This document shows, piece by piece, positions 1 to 5,822 of a stretch of 14,870 nucleotides of DNA (its first letter is position 1; every line of letters starts with the position of its first letter). A program made the translations under genes and the position numbers. The stretch lies in assembly GCA_017414585.1 (NCBI GenBank), contig JAFQLN010000141.1, positions 1-14,870 of the forward strand, in the 5' to 3' direction. The DNA comes from Clostridia bacterium. GTDB lineage: Bacteria > Bacillota_A > Clostridia > Oscillospirales > CAG-272. The notes under the pieces are model-generated. The model was given only the letters and a program-made list of their open reading frames with translations, was not told the origin of the DNA and ran no database searches.

Positions 1-1
1 C

Positions 2-112
2 TCCCGCGCCACATGGAAGTATTTCGTCGATAATCTGACGGAAGATTTACTGATGGAGGTACTTGAGAAAATGGATCGCGCTCTTGCGGAAACCGATGAA
101 TCGGATGAATAA
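2..112 (+). CDS. 3' end of an unidentified protein (partial)
   Basis: Only the last 36 codons are inside the window; the reading frame enters at base 2 and stops at TAA 110-112. The visible peptide looks like one amphipathic helix (WKYFVDNLTEDLLMEVLEKM) followed by a strongly acidic tail ending ETDESDE. No catalytic motif or recognisable domain is present, so I do not assign a family. A helical C-terminus of this type would suit a small transcriptional regulator, but that is a guess. Reality as a coding end is supported by the intrinsic terminator that begins directly at the stop codon, and by the convergent gene that starts its 3' end 43 bases further on. Confidence 0.6.
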   Translation, partial: SRATWKYFVDNLTEDLLMEVLEKMDRALAETDESDE

Positions 113-141
113 AAGACAGGACGCGAAAATCCTGTCTTTTT
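111..141. terminator. Bidirectional intrinsic terminator
   Basis: Arms 111-121 (AAAAGACAGGA) and 130-140 (TCCTGTCTTTT) are perfectly complementary over 11 bp around the loop CGCGAAAA. The plus strand has a T run at 137-141. The minus strand has the matching T run from 114-111. The element lies between two convergent genes, overlapping the stop codon of the first and 15 bases past the stop of the GH36 gene, so it probably ends transcription from both sides. Confidence 0.85.
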
Positions 142-155
142 CATATCTGTATAAA

Positions 156-2132
156 TTATTCCGCTTCGTAGAAGTACACCACGCCTGTGCGGAGAGGAAG
201 CGTGACAGTCAGTCCTGCTTTCAGCTCTTCGGCAGTCTTTGTAAATTCTTCTCCCGTTTCGGAATTCGTAAAGCGGTAGGTCTTCCCTTCTTCCGCAAAC
301 GGCAGTACGGTCAGGCTGTCCGCCTGTGCACGGATATTGCGGATGAACTGGACATATCCCTTTCCGTTGTTGTCAAACTGCACGGCATACCAGTCTGCAG
401 GATCCTTGCGGCATTCGGTCAGCGGGTAGTAGTCCCCCTCCAGTGCATATTCCGCAGCTCTGCGCCAGATTGCCAGTGCGGTTTTACTGCGTTCGTACTG
501 TCCGTCGTCCGCGTCATATTTGGTCATGCAGGTAATGGAAGGAACCATGGCATTCTGGAACGAGAACATATCATTCTCCACCCATTCGCCGTTGATGCGC
601 ACCGCATCTTCTTTATCCCACGACATATTGTGTGCGCGGAAGTACGGAATCCATTCATGCATCTGACGGTGCTGTTTCTGCTTGATGGTATGTGCGCCGT
701 AGCCGACATCCGTGTAGTGAAGCGTAACCGCGCGGCGCATGGTTTCGAGGTCGTTGCGGCGTCCGCCCGATGCACAGGAGTCAATCCACAGACCGGGATT
801 TCGTTCAATCAGCGCATCCCAGAAGCGGAGGTATCCCTGTACATGAAGGTTTTCCATCGCACCGATGCGGTCTTCGCTTTCCACCTTTTCCCAGCACGGT
901 TTCGGGTCGAAGTTGAAGTCCTGCCGGTACACGCGGATATGTCCTTCCTTGATGATGGAATCCACCCGCTCGATAATCCAGTCACAGGTTTCACGGCATC
1001 CGAGATTGACAAGATGGTTTGCATCTCCCTCGCGTCCGGTGGGAAGGAGCCAGTCGATATGCTCATTGTAAAGCTCTGTTCCCGTTACGGCACGTTCCGG
1101 TTCAAACCAGAGAAGGAAGCGGATATCGTTTTTATCGCATTCTTCGCCGAGAGGGGCAAAGCCGTTCGGGAAGCGTGCTTCATCCGGTTTCCATGTGCCG
1201 ATATGCGGCCAGTATTCATCGCATTTGTACCAGCCTGCGTCCACCCACCAGATATCCGGCGTGATGCCGCGGCTGACATATTCGCGGAGTGCGGCGAGCT
1301 GATTTTCTTCGCTGGCACCGGTAAATTCCGGCTTGCCGTCCGCTTCAAAATAGTGCATACAGAGCATGGGTTCGATCGGCTTGCCGAATTCACGCGGACA
1401 GATATGATCCATGTACCAGCGTCGCCACAGATTGGTGCTTCTGTTGTCATCCCCTTCGGAAATCATGAGGGTAAGACGGGGGGTACGCATCGTTTCGCCG
1501 GGGTGAATAACCATATTGCATCGGAGCTGTCCGCAGGTATATCTGACGCCTTCCGCTGTTTTTTCCGCTGTCGCTGTCCACATATGGGGCCAGCCGACTG
1601 CCGCACGGACAATGAAGCTGTCAAACGCGAGGTTCATGTAAGGGAACGCACCGGTGCACGAAGTCCCGTCGGTCGGATGAATCGTGCGGGCACCGTTTTC
1701 CAGTGTATCGGCAAACCATTCGTAGCCGTTGTCTCGCAGGGTATCGCCGTTGCCGTATATGAATGCCTCAAAATCACCCCGGATCTCTCCGCCGAGTTTT
1801 ACATCGGAAAGAATCGGTGTATCCTTTGTTCCGTGATTGGTAAAGCAGACCATCCATTCGGAAACGGGATAATCGCGGTATTCGTCGTGGACTGCCTTGA
1901 TTTCAAATCCGCAATTGCCGCACACACCGGTATAGGTATAGCGCGTGATATTGGCATCCACGATTTCGCGGGTATAGCTCCGGCGGAATTTTGCGGGAAT
2001 GCCGTGCATCACTTCTCCGCCGAAAGTCCATGTGAGCGGAATTCTGTCAAATGCGGTTTCCGGTTCGAGCGCCGGATGCAGAAAGAGCTTTTCTGTCAGA
2101 AGCATATCCGCTTTGGTTGTTCTTGTATTCAT
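156..2132 (-). CDS. GH36 alpha-galactosidase-like glycoside hydrolase
   Basis: A 658-residue cytoplasmic retaining alpha-glycosidase of family GH36 (melibiase superfamily), expected to release alpha-linked galactose or a related sugar from imported oligosaccharides. Residues 1 to about 250 form the N-terminal beta domain and about 285-590 the catalytic barrel. Seen landmarks are WWVDAGWY (295-302), LWFEPE (341-346), YRQDFNFD (402-409) with D405 as likely nucleophile, SCASGGRRNDLETMRR (452-467), and TD475 in LHYTDVGYG as likely acid/base. There is no signal peptide or membrane segment. The start ATG has AAGGAG 8-9 nt upstream on the coding strand. It follows recG by 17 nt and shares its transcript. 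No transporter or sugar regulator is nearby, so the substrate cannot be read from context: alpha-galactosidase is the default, while alpha-N-acetylgalactosaminidase or beta-L-arabinopyranosidase activity, both known in this superfamily, is possible. Confidence 0.88.
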   Translation of the reverse strand: MNTRTTKADMLLTEKLFLHPALEPETAFDRIPLTWTFGGEVMHGIPAKFRRSYTREIVDANITRYTYTGVCGNCGFEIKAVHDEYRDYPVSEWMVCFTNHGTKDTPILSDVKLGGEIRGDFEAFIYGNGDTLRDNGYEWFADTLENGARTIHPTDGTSCTGAFPYMNLAFDSFIVRAAVGWPHMWTATAEKTAEGVRYTCGQLRCNMVIHPGETMRTPRLTLMISEGDDNRSTNLWRRWYMDHICPREFGKPIEPMLCMHYFEADGKPEFTGASEENQLAALREYVSRGITPDIWWVDAGWYKCDEYWPHIGTWKPDEARFPNGFAPLGEECDKNDIRFLLWFEPERAVTGTELYNEHIDWLLPTGREGDANHLVNLGCRETCDWIIERVDSIIKEGHIRVYRQDFNFDPKPCWEKVESEDRIGAMENLHVQGYLRFWDALIERNPGLWIDSCASGGRRNDLETMRRAVTLHYTDVGYGAHTIKQKQHRQMHEWIPYFRAHNMSWDKEDAVRINGEWVENDMFSFQNAMVPSITCMTKYDADDGQYERSKTALAIWRRAAEYALEGDYYPLTECRKDPADWYAVQFDNNGKGYVQFIRNIRAQADSLTVLPFAEEGKTYRFTNSETGEEFTKTAEELKAGLTVTLPLRTGVVYFYEAE

Positions 2133-2149
2133 GCTGTACTCCTTTTTAT

Positions 2150-4327
2150 TCAGTTTGTTGTCTTTTCGGTTCTTTTAAGGAAATCCGCCAGCCGTTTTGC
2201 CGCAGGCTGATTCTCTTCTTTTTCCAGTCCGGGATCGTCCGCCGCTGTCCGGTTTGCGTAAAATGCTGCGCGTTCGATCATATGGGGATCGCGGCAGGCT
2301 GCTGCTAACCGGAAGTTCATCTGTCCGTGCTGGCGGATTTCTCCGTTTTCGCTGAAGAAATCCCCCGGACCGCGCAGTTCCAGATCGTATTCGGCAATTT
2401 CAAAGCCGTCCGTGGTATTCTTGACAGCACGCAGACGCTGCTGGGCATCGGGCTGGCGCGTATCGGAAACAAGGATAAAATACGACTTGAACTTTCCTCT
2501 GCCGACCCGTCCGCGCAGCTGGTGGAGCTGGGACAGACCGAAGCGTTCGGCATTCTCCACGATCATCAGTGTCGCGTTGGGAACATTCACACCGACTTCA
2601 ATGACTGTCGTGGAAACGAGAACGTGCAGTTCTCCCGACGAAAACGCTTCCATCACGCGGTCTTTTTCCGCCGGTTTCATTTTCCCGTGCACAAATCCCA
2701 CGGAGAGATCCGGCAGGGCTTCTTGCAGATAGGCGGAAAAAGCAGTTGCGGCTTTGAGCGGAACGGATGTGTCCGTCGTCTGGCTGATGAGCGGGATATC
2801 TGCCAGTTCTTCCGGATTTGCAGTCTCTTTTTCCTCGTTTTCCTCCACTGCCGGGCAGACAACGTAGGTCTGATGTCCTTCTTCTGCCTGTTTTCGGATA
2901 AAGGCATTGAGCCGTTCGCGGTAGCCTTCGTTTACGATGAATGTGTCAATCTTCTGTCTTCCCTTCGGCAGCTCGTCGATGCGGGAAACGTCGATGCTTC
3001 CGTATGCGGCAAGTGTCAGTGTACGCGGAATCAGCGTTGCGCTCATGACAAGGCAGTGCGTGTCCCGTGCTTTTTCAAAGAGAGCCGCACGCTGCATGAC
3101 ACCGAAGCGGTGCTGTTCGTCGATAACGGCAAGTCCGAGTCTGTCAAGTCGTACCCCGTCCGAAATCAGTGCGTGCGTGCCGATGACAAGATCCAGCTTT
3201 CCCTCGACGGTTGCTTCATCGGTCAGCCCCGCCAGAATCCGGTCGCGGTCTTTCTTCTTGGTGGAGCCGGTCAGCAGTGCACAGCGGATACCGAGCGGAG
3301 CAAACAGTTTTTCAAAATCTTCATAATGCTGTACGGCAAGGATTTCGGTGGGCACCATCACTGCGGCACGGTATCCGTTTTTCACGGCAAGATACGCTGC
3401 CGCTGCTGCAACAATCGTTTTTCCGCTGCCGACGTCTCCGGTGAGAACCCGGTTCATGCGTGTCTGCGATGCCAGATCAGCGCGGATTTCTTTCACACAG
3501 CGCATCTGCGCACCGGTCAGTTCAAACGGAAGTGAAACCAGAAACGGCGTAAGATCCCCTTTTGTAAACGGACAGGTATTCGCCCGCTTCGCCTTTGCCC
3601 CGCTGATGGTCATGGACAGGAACATGAAATACAGTTCGTCAAAAATCAGGCGGCGTCTTGCGTTCTCCATGGCGGAAACGGACTCCGGCCGGTGAATCTG
3701 CTGTATGGTATAGCCGGCTGTCGGCAGCTGCAGTTCGGCAAGCGCGTCTTTGGGCGGATATTCCGTCCACTCCCCGCCTGCCAGACGAAGCGCCTGGGAT
3801 GTGATACTGAACATGAATTTCTGCGTCAGTCCCTGCGTGAGCGGATAGACGGGAACAATATCCGGAAGAACCGTTCCCTCTGCATAAGGCTCGAGGAGAG
3901 GGTTCTGGAGCTGCAGACGGTTATAATCAAGTGAAAAGCGCCCGAAAAAGCGGAACATTGCGCCTGTATGAAGGGTATCCTTCAGATACGGCTGGTTGAA
4001 ATAAGTAATTTCCACCGATCCGGTTTCGTCAAATGCGCGGACTTTCAAGATCGTCATTCCGCGGCGGATCATTTTCACGTTCGGTTCGGAGGAAATGGTC
4101 AGAACGGAAGAAAACGGTCCGCTCTCCCCTTCCTGCATTTTCTGCCGGATTTCTTCGAGGGTACGGGTATCTCCGCGGTTCTGATAAGCGCGCGGATAAC
4201 AGCCGAGCAGATCCCCGACTGTTGCAATTCCCATTTTTTCCAGTGCCTGCTGTCTTGCTTCACCGACACCATGCAGTATGGCATCATCTTTGTCCAGATA
4301 TCTGCCGGCGTTTTGTTTTTCTTCCAT
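2150..4327 (-). CDS. recG: ATP-dependent DNA helicase RecG
   Basis: RecG (725 residues, slightly longer than the common 670-690) remodels stalled replication forks and Holliday junctions in the cytoplasm. The N-terminal wedge/OB domain occupies about 1-240; GVGEARQQALEKMGI near residue 20 is the family's HhH-like start. The helicase core follows: Walker A TGDVGSGKT (296-304), DEQH (403-406), SAT (429-431), STTVIEVGVNVPNA (572-585) and RGRVGRG (605-611). After LRGPGDF (651-657) the family normally has a short GTRQ-G stretch; here FSENGEIRQHG carries about four extra residues. Its Shine-Dalgarno sequence is weak (AGAG about 9 nt before ATG), suggesting modest expression. It is first in a two-gene minus-strand unit with the GH36 gene and is divergent from the P-loop kinase gene. 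Identity is certain from the motif set. Confidence 0.97.
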   Translation of the reverse strand: MEEKQNAGRYLDKDDAILHGVGEARQQALEKMGIATVGDLLGCYPRAYQNRGDTRTLEEIRQKMQEGESGPFSSVLTISSEPNVKMIRRGMTILKVRAFDETGSVEITYFNQPYLKDTLHTGAMFRFFGRFSLDYNRLQLQNPLLEPYAEGTVLPDIVPVYPLTQGLTQKFMFSITSQALRLAGGEWTEYPPKDALAELQLPTAGYTIQQIHRPESVSAMENARRRLIFDELYFMFLSMTISGAKAKRANTCPFTKGDLTPFLVSLPFELTGAQMRCVKEIRADLASQTRMNRVLTGDVGSGKTIVAAAAAYLAVKNGYRAAVMVPTEILAVQHYEDFEKLFAPLGIRCALLTGSTKKKDRDRILAGLTDEATVEGKLDLVIGTHALISDGVRLDRLGLAVIDEQHRFGVMQRAALFEKARDTHCLVMSATLIPRTLTLAAYGSIDVSRIDELPKGRQKIDTFIVNEGYRERLNAFIRKQAEEGHQTYVVCPAVEENEEKETANPEELADIPLISQTTDTSVPLKAATAFSAYLQEALPDLSVGFVHGKMKPAEKDRVMEAFSSGELHVLVSTTVIEVGVNVPNATLMIVENAERFGLSQLHQLRGRVGRGKFKSYFILVSDTRQPDAQQRLRAVKNTTDGFEIAEYDLELRGPGDFFSENGEIRQHGQMNFRLAAACRDPHMIERAAFYANRTAADDPGLEKEENQPAAKRLADFLKRTEKTTN

Positions 4328-4357
4328 AATTCGCTCTGTCTTTCAATACTTGGCTTT

Positions 4358-4386
4358 ATTTTATCATAAACAGGTTTACTTTACAA
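4358..4386 (-). promoter_or_regulatory. Sigma-A promoter of recG
   Basis: Read on the minus strand, TTGTAA (4386-4381) is followed after 17 bases by TAAAAT (4363-4358). The predicted transcript start is near 4351, about 24 bases before the recG ATG. The two hexamers match consensus at 5/6 (TATAAT) and 4/6 (TTGACA). Confidence 0.6.
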
Positions 4387-4458
4387 GATCCATCCTGTGA
4401 AATTTTGAGAGAGGAGACGCCGGTTTCCGTATTGGCTGCCCTTTCCTTTACGTTTTTC

Positions 4459-4487
4459 TTGACGGAAGGCATGATCTGTGTTATACT
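4459..4487 (+). promoter_or_regulatory. Sigma-A promoter of the P-loop kinase gene
   Basis: TTGACG (4459-4464), a 17-base spacer and TATACT (4482-4487) give a near-consensus promoter. Transcription should start near 4494, which rules out the longer open frame starting at 4405 and fixes translation at ATG 4519. It lies back to back with the recG promoter in the same 191-base divergent region. Confidence 0.8.
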
Positions 4488-4518
4488 GGAAAAAAACCGG
4501 AACAGCAGGAGACAGCTT

Positions 4519-5346
4519 ATGCAGCGCGGAAAACTCATTTTTTTAAACGGCGTTACCAGTACGGGAAAATCCACCATTGCGGAGCTGATCCGCGAGATGA
4601 GCTGTGAGATTCTTTATACATCTTCCAACGATATTTTCCATGACATGGTTTCCGTTTCCCGCTTTGACGGTAATTTCTGGTGTCTTGCCGCACATTCCGT
4701 CATCGCGCAGTACCATGCGGTTCGCGGCATGATCAACGGCGGATTTCACGTTGTCATTGACGGTATGTTTCTCGAACGTGAGGAATATCCGCATCTGTTC
4801 GGCAAGTCCCATCACACGCTTTTCGGGGAAATCTTTGCAGGCATACAGCCGGTTATTGTCAATCTCGTCTGTCCGCCGGATGAACTGCGCCGGCGCAACC
4901 GTGTCCGCGGCAACCGCAGAGAGAATCAATCCGATTACCAGCTGCAGTTTATGGCACAGAATATCTGTCCCGATCTGACATTGGATGTGATGACTGTCAT
5001 GCCGGACGAATGTGCGGAGCTGATCCTGCGCTGTGCCGGTATTCCGTATGCTCTTCCGGATAAAGCGCGGAGAGAACGGCATCGGGTGCATATTCTCGAA
5101 AAACTGCTCTTCTCTTTTGACGCAGAAATCACCCCGACCGAAAATCCCTCTCTTTCCGAAGACGCATCGGTTATTGATACGACTGTACATACTGTCCGTC
5201 CCGATCAAAGCAGGGAGATTGCCGTTTTTCTTCTCCTGCGCGGGTACTCTGTTTATCCGAAAGAATATCCCGGTACCATTCTTCTCGAACGGCGCACGAA
5301 TGACAGGCTGACGGAAATCTGCCGGATTTGCTGTGACTGCGTATAA
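4519..5346 (+). CDS. Chloramphenicol phosphotransferase-like P-loop kinase
   Basis: A 275-residue protein whose first ~185 residues resemble the chloramphenicol 3-O-phosphotransferase (CPT) family of P-loop kinases. Seen are strand-plus-Walker A GKLIFLNGVTSTGKST (4-19), an acidic SSNDIFHDM (35-43) where D38 sits in the position of the CPT catalytic aspartate, VVIDGMFLER (78-87), and an arginine-rich lid DELRRRNRVRGNR (121-133). The start at 4519 has AGGAGA 7-8 nt upstream and lies just after the promoter. CPT itself is about 178 residues; here about 85 extra residues follow, containing an acidic linker and a strand-like DTTVHTVRPD...GYSVYPKEYPGTILL. I do not recognise that part. The natural substrate is unknown; many CPT-like proteins are not resistance enzymes. 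It is a single-gene unit with no obvious downstream terminator. Confidence 0.65.
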   Translation: MQRGKLIFLNGVTSTGKSTIAELIREMSCEILYTSSNDIFHDMVSVSRFDGNFWCLAAHSVIAQYHAVRGMINGGFHVVIDGMFLEREEYPHLFGKSHHTLFGEIFAGIQPVIVNLVCPPDELRRRNRVRGNRRENQSDYQLQFMAQNICPDLTLDVMTVMPDECAELILRCAGIPYALPDKARRERHRVHILEKLLFSFDAEITPTENPSLSEDASVIDTTVHTVRPDQSREIAVFLLLRGYSVYPKEYPGTILLERRTNDRLTEICRICCDCV

Positions 5347-5530
5347 ACGGCTTCTTCCCTGAAGTATATCCATGCATGAAGATGCAAGATTATCCGCCCG
5401 CTTATTCGCTGAACTGTATTTTCGCTGCGTGTTAAATCTGCAAAAGGTTCTTTGGTATATGTGTTATTTTCACACAAATAACATCGAATATCACGCATGA
5501 AAACGGCAACTGTACTAAATTTCGCCGAAT
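5347..5530. other. Intergenic stretch without a recognised gene
   Basis: No credible coding frame with a ribosome binding site is visible on either strand. A 7-bp hairpin, GTTATTT (5463-5469) with AAATAAC (5476-5482), has no T run on either side, so it is not a convincing terminator for the upstream kinase gene. The stretch is AT-rich toward its right end and leads into the aro promoter. Confidence 0.5.
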
Positions 5531-5568
5531 TATCACAATCCCCTTGACAAGATGCGGGGGGTGTGATA
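5531..5568. promoter_or_regulatory. Inverted repeat enclosing the aro promoter -35 (candidate operator)
   Basis: TATCACAATCCCC (5531-5543) and GGGGGGTGTGATA (5556-5568) are inverted copies: 11 of 13 positions are Watson-Crick, one more is G.T, around a 12-base centre that holds the -35 hexamer TTGACA. The right arm runs into the -10 hexamer. It is upstream of the predicted transcript start, so it should act as DNA, most simply as a binding site for a dimeric repressor. No regulator gene is in the window and I cannot name the protein. Confidence 0.45.
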
Positions 5569-5572
5569 GAAT
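5544..5572 (+). promoter_or_regulatory. Strong sigma-A promoter of the aro operon
   Basis: Perfect TTGACA (5544-5549), a 17-base spacer, and TAGAAT (5567-5572, 5/6 match). Transcription should begin near 5579, leaving a leader RNA of about 244 nt before aroF. No other convincing promoter is seen before the terminator at 12860, so this probably drives the whole operon. Confidence 0.85.
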
Positions 5573-5602
5573 ATTCACATCTTCAGAAAAGGAACAATGG
5601 TT

Positions 5603-5662
5603 ATGAGAAACTTTTTCGCAGCAGAATACAAGTTTTATTACTCTTACTTTTTTACACGGTGA
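5603..5662 (+). CDS. Phe/Tyr-rich leader peptide of the aro operon
   Basis: A 19-codon ORF encoding MRNFFAAEYKFYYSYFFTR: five Phe (4, 5, 11, 16, 17) and four Tyr (9, 12, 13, 15), that is 9 of 19 residues. AGGA at 5590-5593 is 9 nt before ATG 5603; the ATG at 5597 in the same frame lies only 3 nt after it and is less likely. The ORF starts about 24 nt after the predicted transcript start. The peptide probably has no function itself; its translation would measure charged tRNA-Phe and tRNA-Tyr for control of the downstream pathway, which makes exactly these amino acids. Such dense end-product codons by chance are very unlikely in a short ORF at this location. Confidence 0.8.
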   Translation: MRNFFAAEYKFYYSYFFTR

Positions 5663-5680
5663 CAAAGTAAGAGTGTTTTT
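5640..5680 (+). promoter_or_regulatory. Attenuator hairpin 1:2 overlapping the leader ORF
   Basis: ACTCTTACTTT (5640-5650) and AAAGTAAGAGT (5664-5674) form a perfect 11-bp stem with a 13-base loop that contains the leader stop codon. Five T follow at 5676-5680, so it may act as a pause hairpin, a weak first terminator, or both. The 5' arm is coding for Tyr13-Ser14-Tyr15-Phe16. Confidence 0.8.
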
Positions 5681-5694
5681 GCTGGCAATTTAGT

Positions 5695-5715
5695 TTTTAT
5701 ATAACGCATATAAAA
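5695..5715 (+). promoter_or_regulatory. AU-rich hairpin between attenuator stems
   Basis: TTTTATAT (5695-5702) and ATATAAAA (5708-5715) pair perfectly around AACGC. The last base is shared with the start of the terminator stem. It may simply bring arms 2 and 3 together, or it may be a spacer of no consequence. Confidence 0.45.
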
Positions 5716-5758
5716 GCGGGATTACTTAGTGAGGGCACTGAGTGATTCCGCTGTTTTT
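5715..5758 (+). terminator. Attenuator terminator hairpin 3:4 upstream of aroF
   Basis: Arms 5715-5731 and 5736-5752 pair over 17 bp (three G.U pairs) around the loop AGGG, with a GC-rich base (AGCGG with CCGCT), followed by G and five T at 5754-5758. It lies after the strong promoter and 65 bases before aroF with no gene ending there except the leader ORF, so it is a conditional terminator for the operon. Confidence 0.85.
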
Positions 5759-5822
5759 GTTCTTCTCAATTCAATTACAATACCATCAGGATCCATTTGT
5801 CGGATTCGGAAAGAGGATTATC

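Larger units (their letters stand above)
5579..5822 (+). ncRNA. aro leader RNA with transcription attenuator
   Basis: The leader contains, in order, a Phe/Tyr-rich peptide ORF (5603-5662), hairpin 1:2 (arms 5640-5650 and 5664-5674), an AU-rich hairpin (5695-5715) and terminator hairpin 3:4 (arms 5715-5731 and 5736-5752). Arm 1 covers codons 13-16 of the peptide, and its UGA stop is in the 1:2 loop, as in trpL. Bases 5665-5670 (AAGTAA) in arm 2 can pair with 5722-5727 (TTACTT) in arm 3, a possible antiterminator core, though only six contiguous base pairs. Expected logic: ribosomes short of charged Phe or Tyr tRNA stall over arm 1, freeing arm 2 to disrupt the terminator; otherwise 1:2 and 3:4 form and transcription stops. 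The mechanism is inferred from geometry. Confidence 0.75.

Noticed and set aside
63..2210. 715-codon open frame opposite the GH36 gene
   Set aside because: It is the antisense of a gene with intact GH36 catalytic motifs; its protein is Phe/Cys/Arg-rich with no recognisable domain. Codon bias of the real gene explains the openness.
4405..4518. N-terminal extension of the CPT-like protein
   Set aside because: The near-consensus promoter at 4459-4487 lies inside it, the family homology begins at residue GKLIFLNG after 4519, and 4519 has a good ribosome binding site.
5579..5822. T-box riboswitch
   Set aside because: No GGTGGNACC-type T-box sequence or specifier-loop layout is visible; the leader ORF with overlapping hairpin explains the region better.
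5742..5822. 27-codon N-terminal extension of aroF
   Set aside because: It would begin inside the terminator hairpin and lacks a ribosome binding site; ATG 5823 gives the family length.
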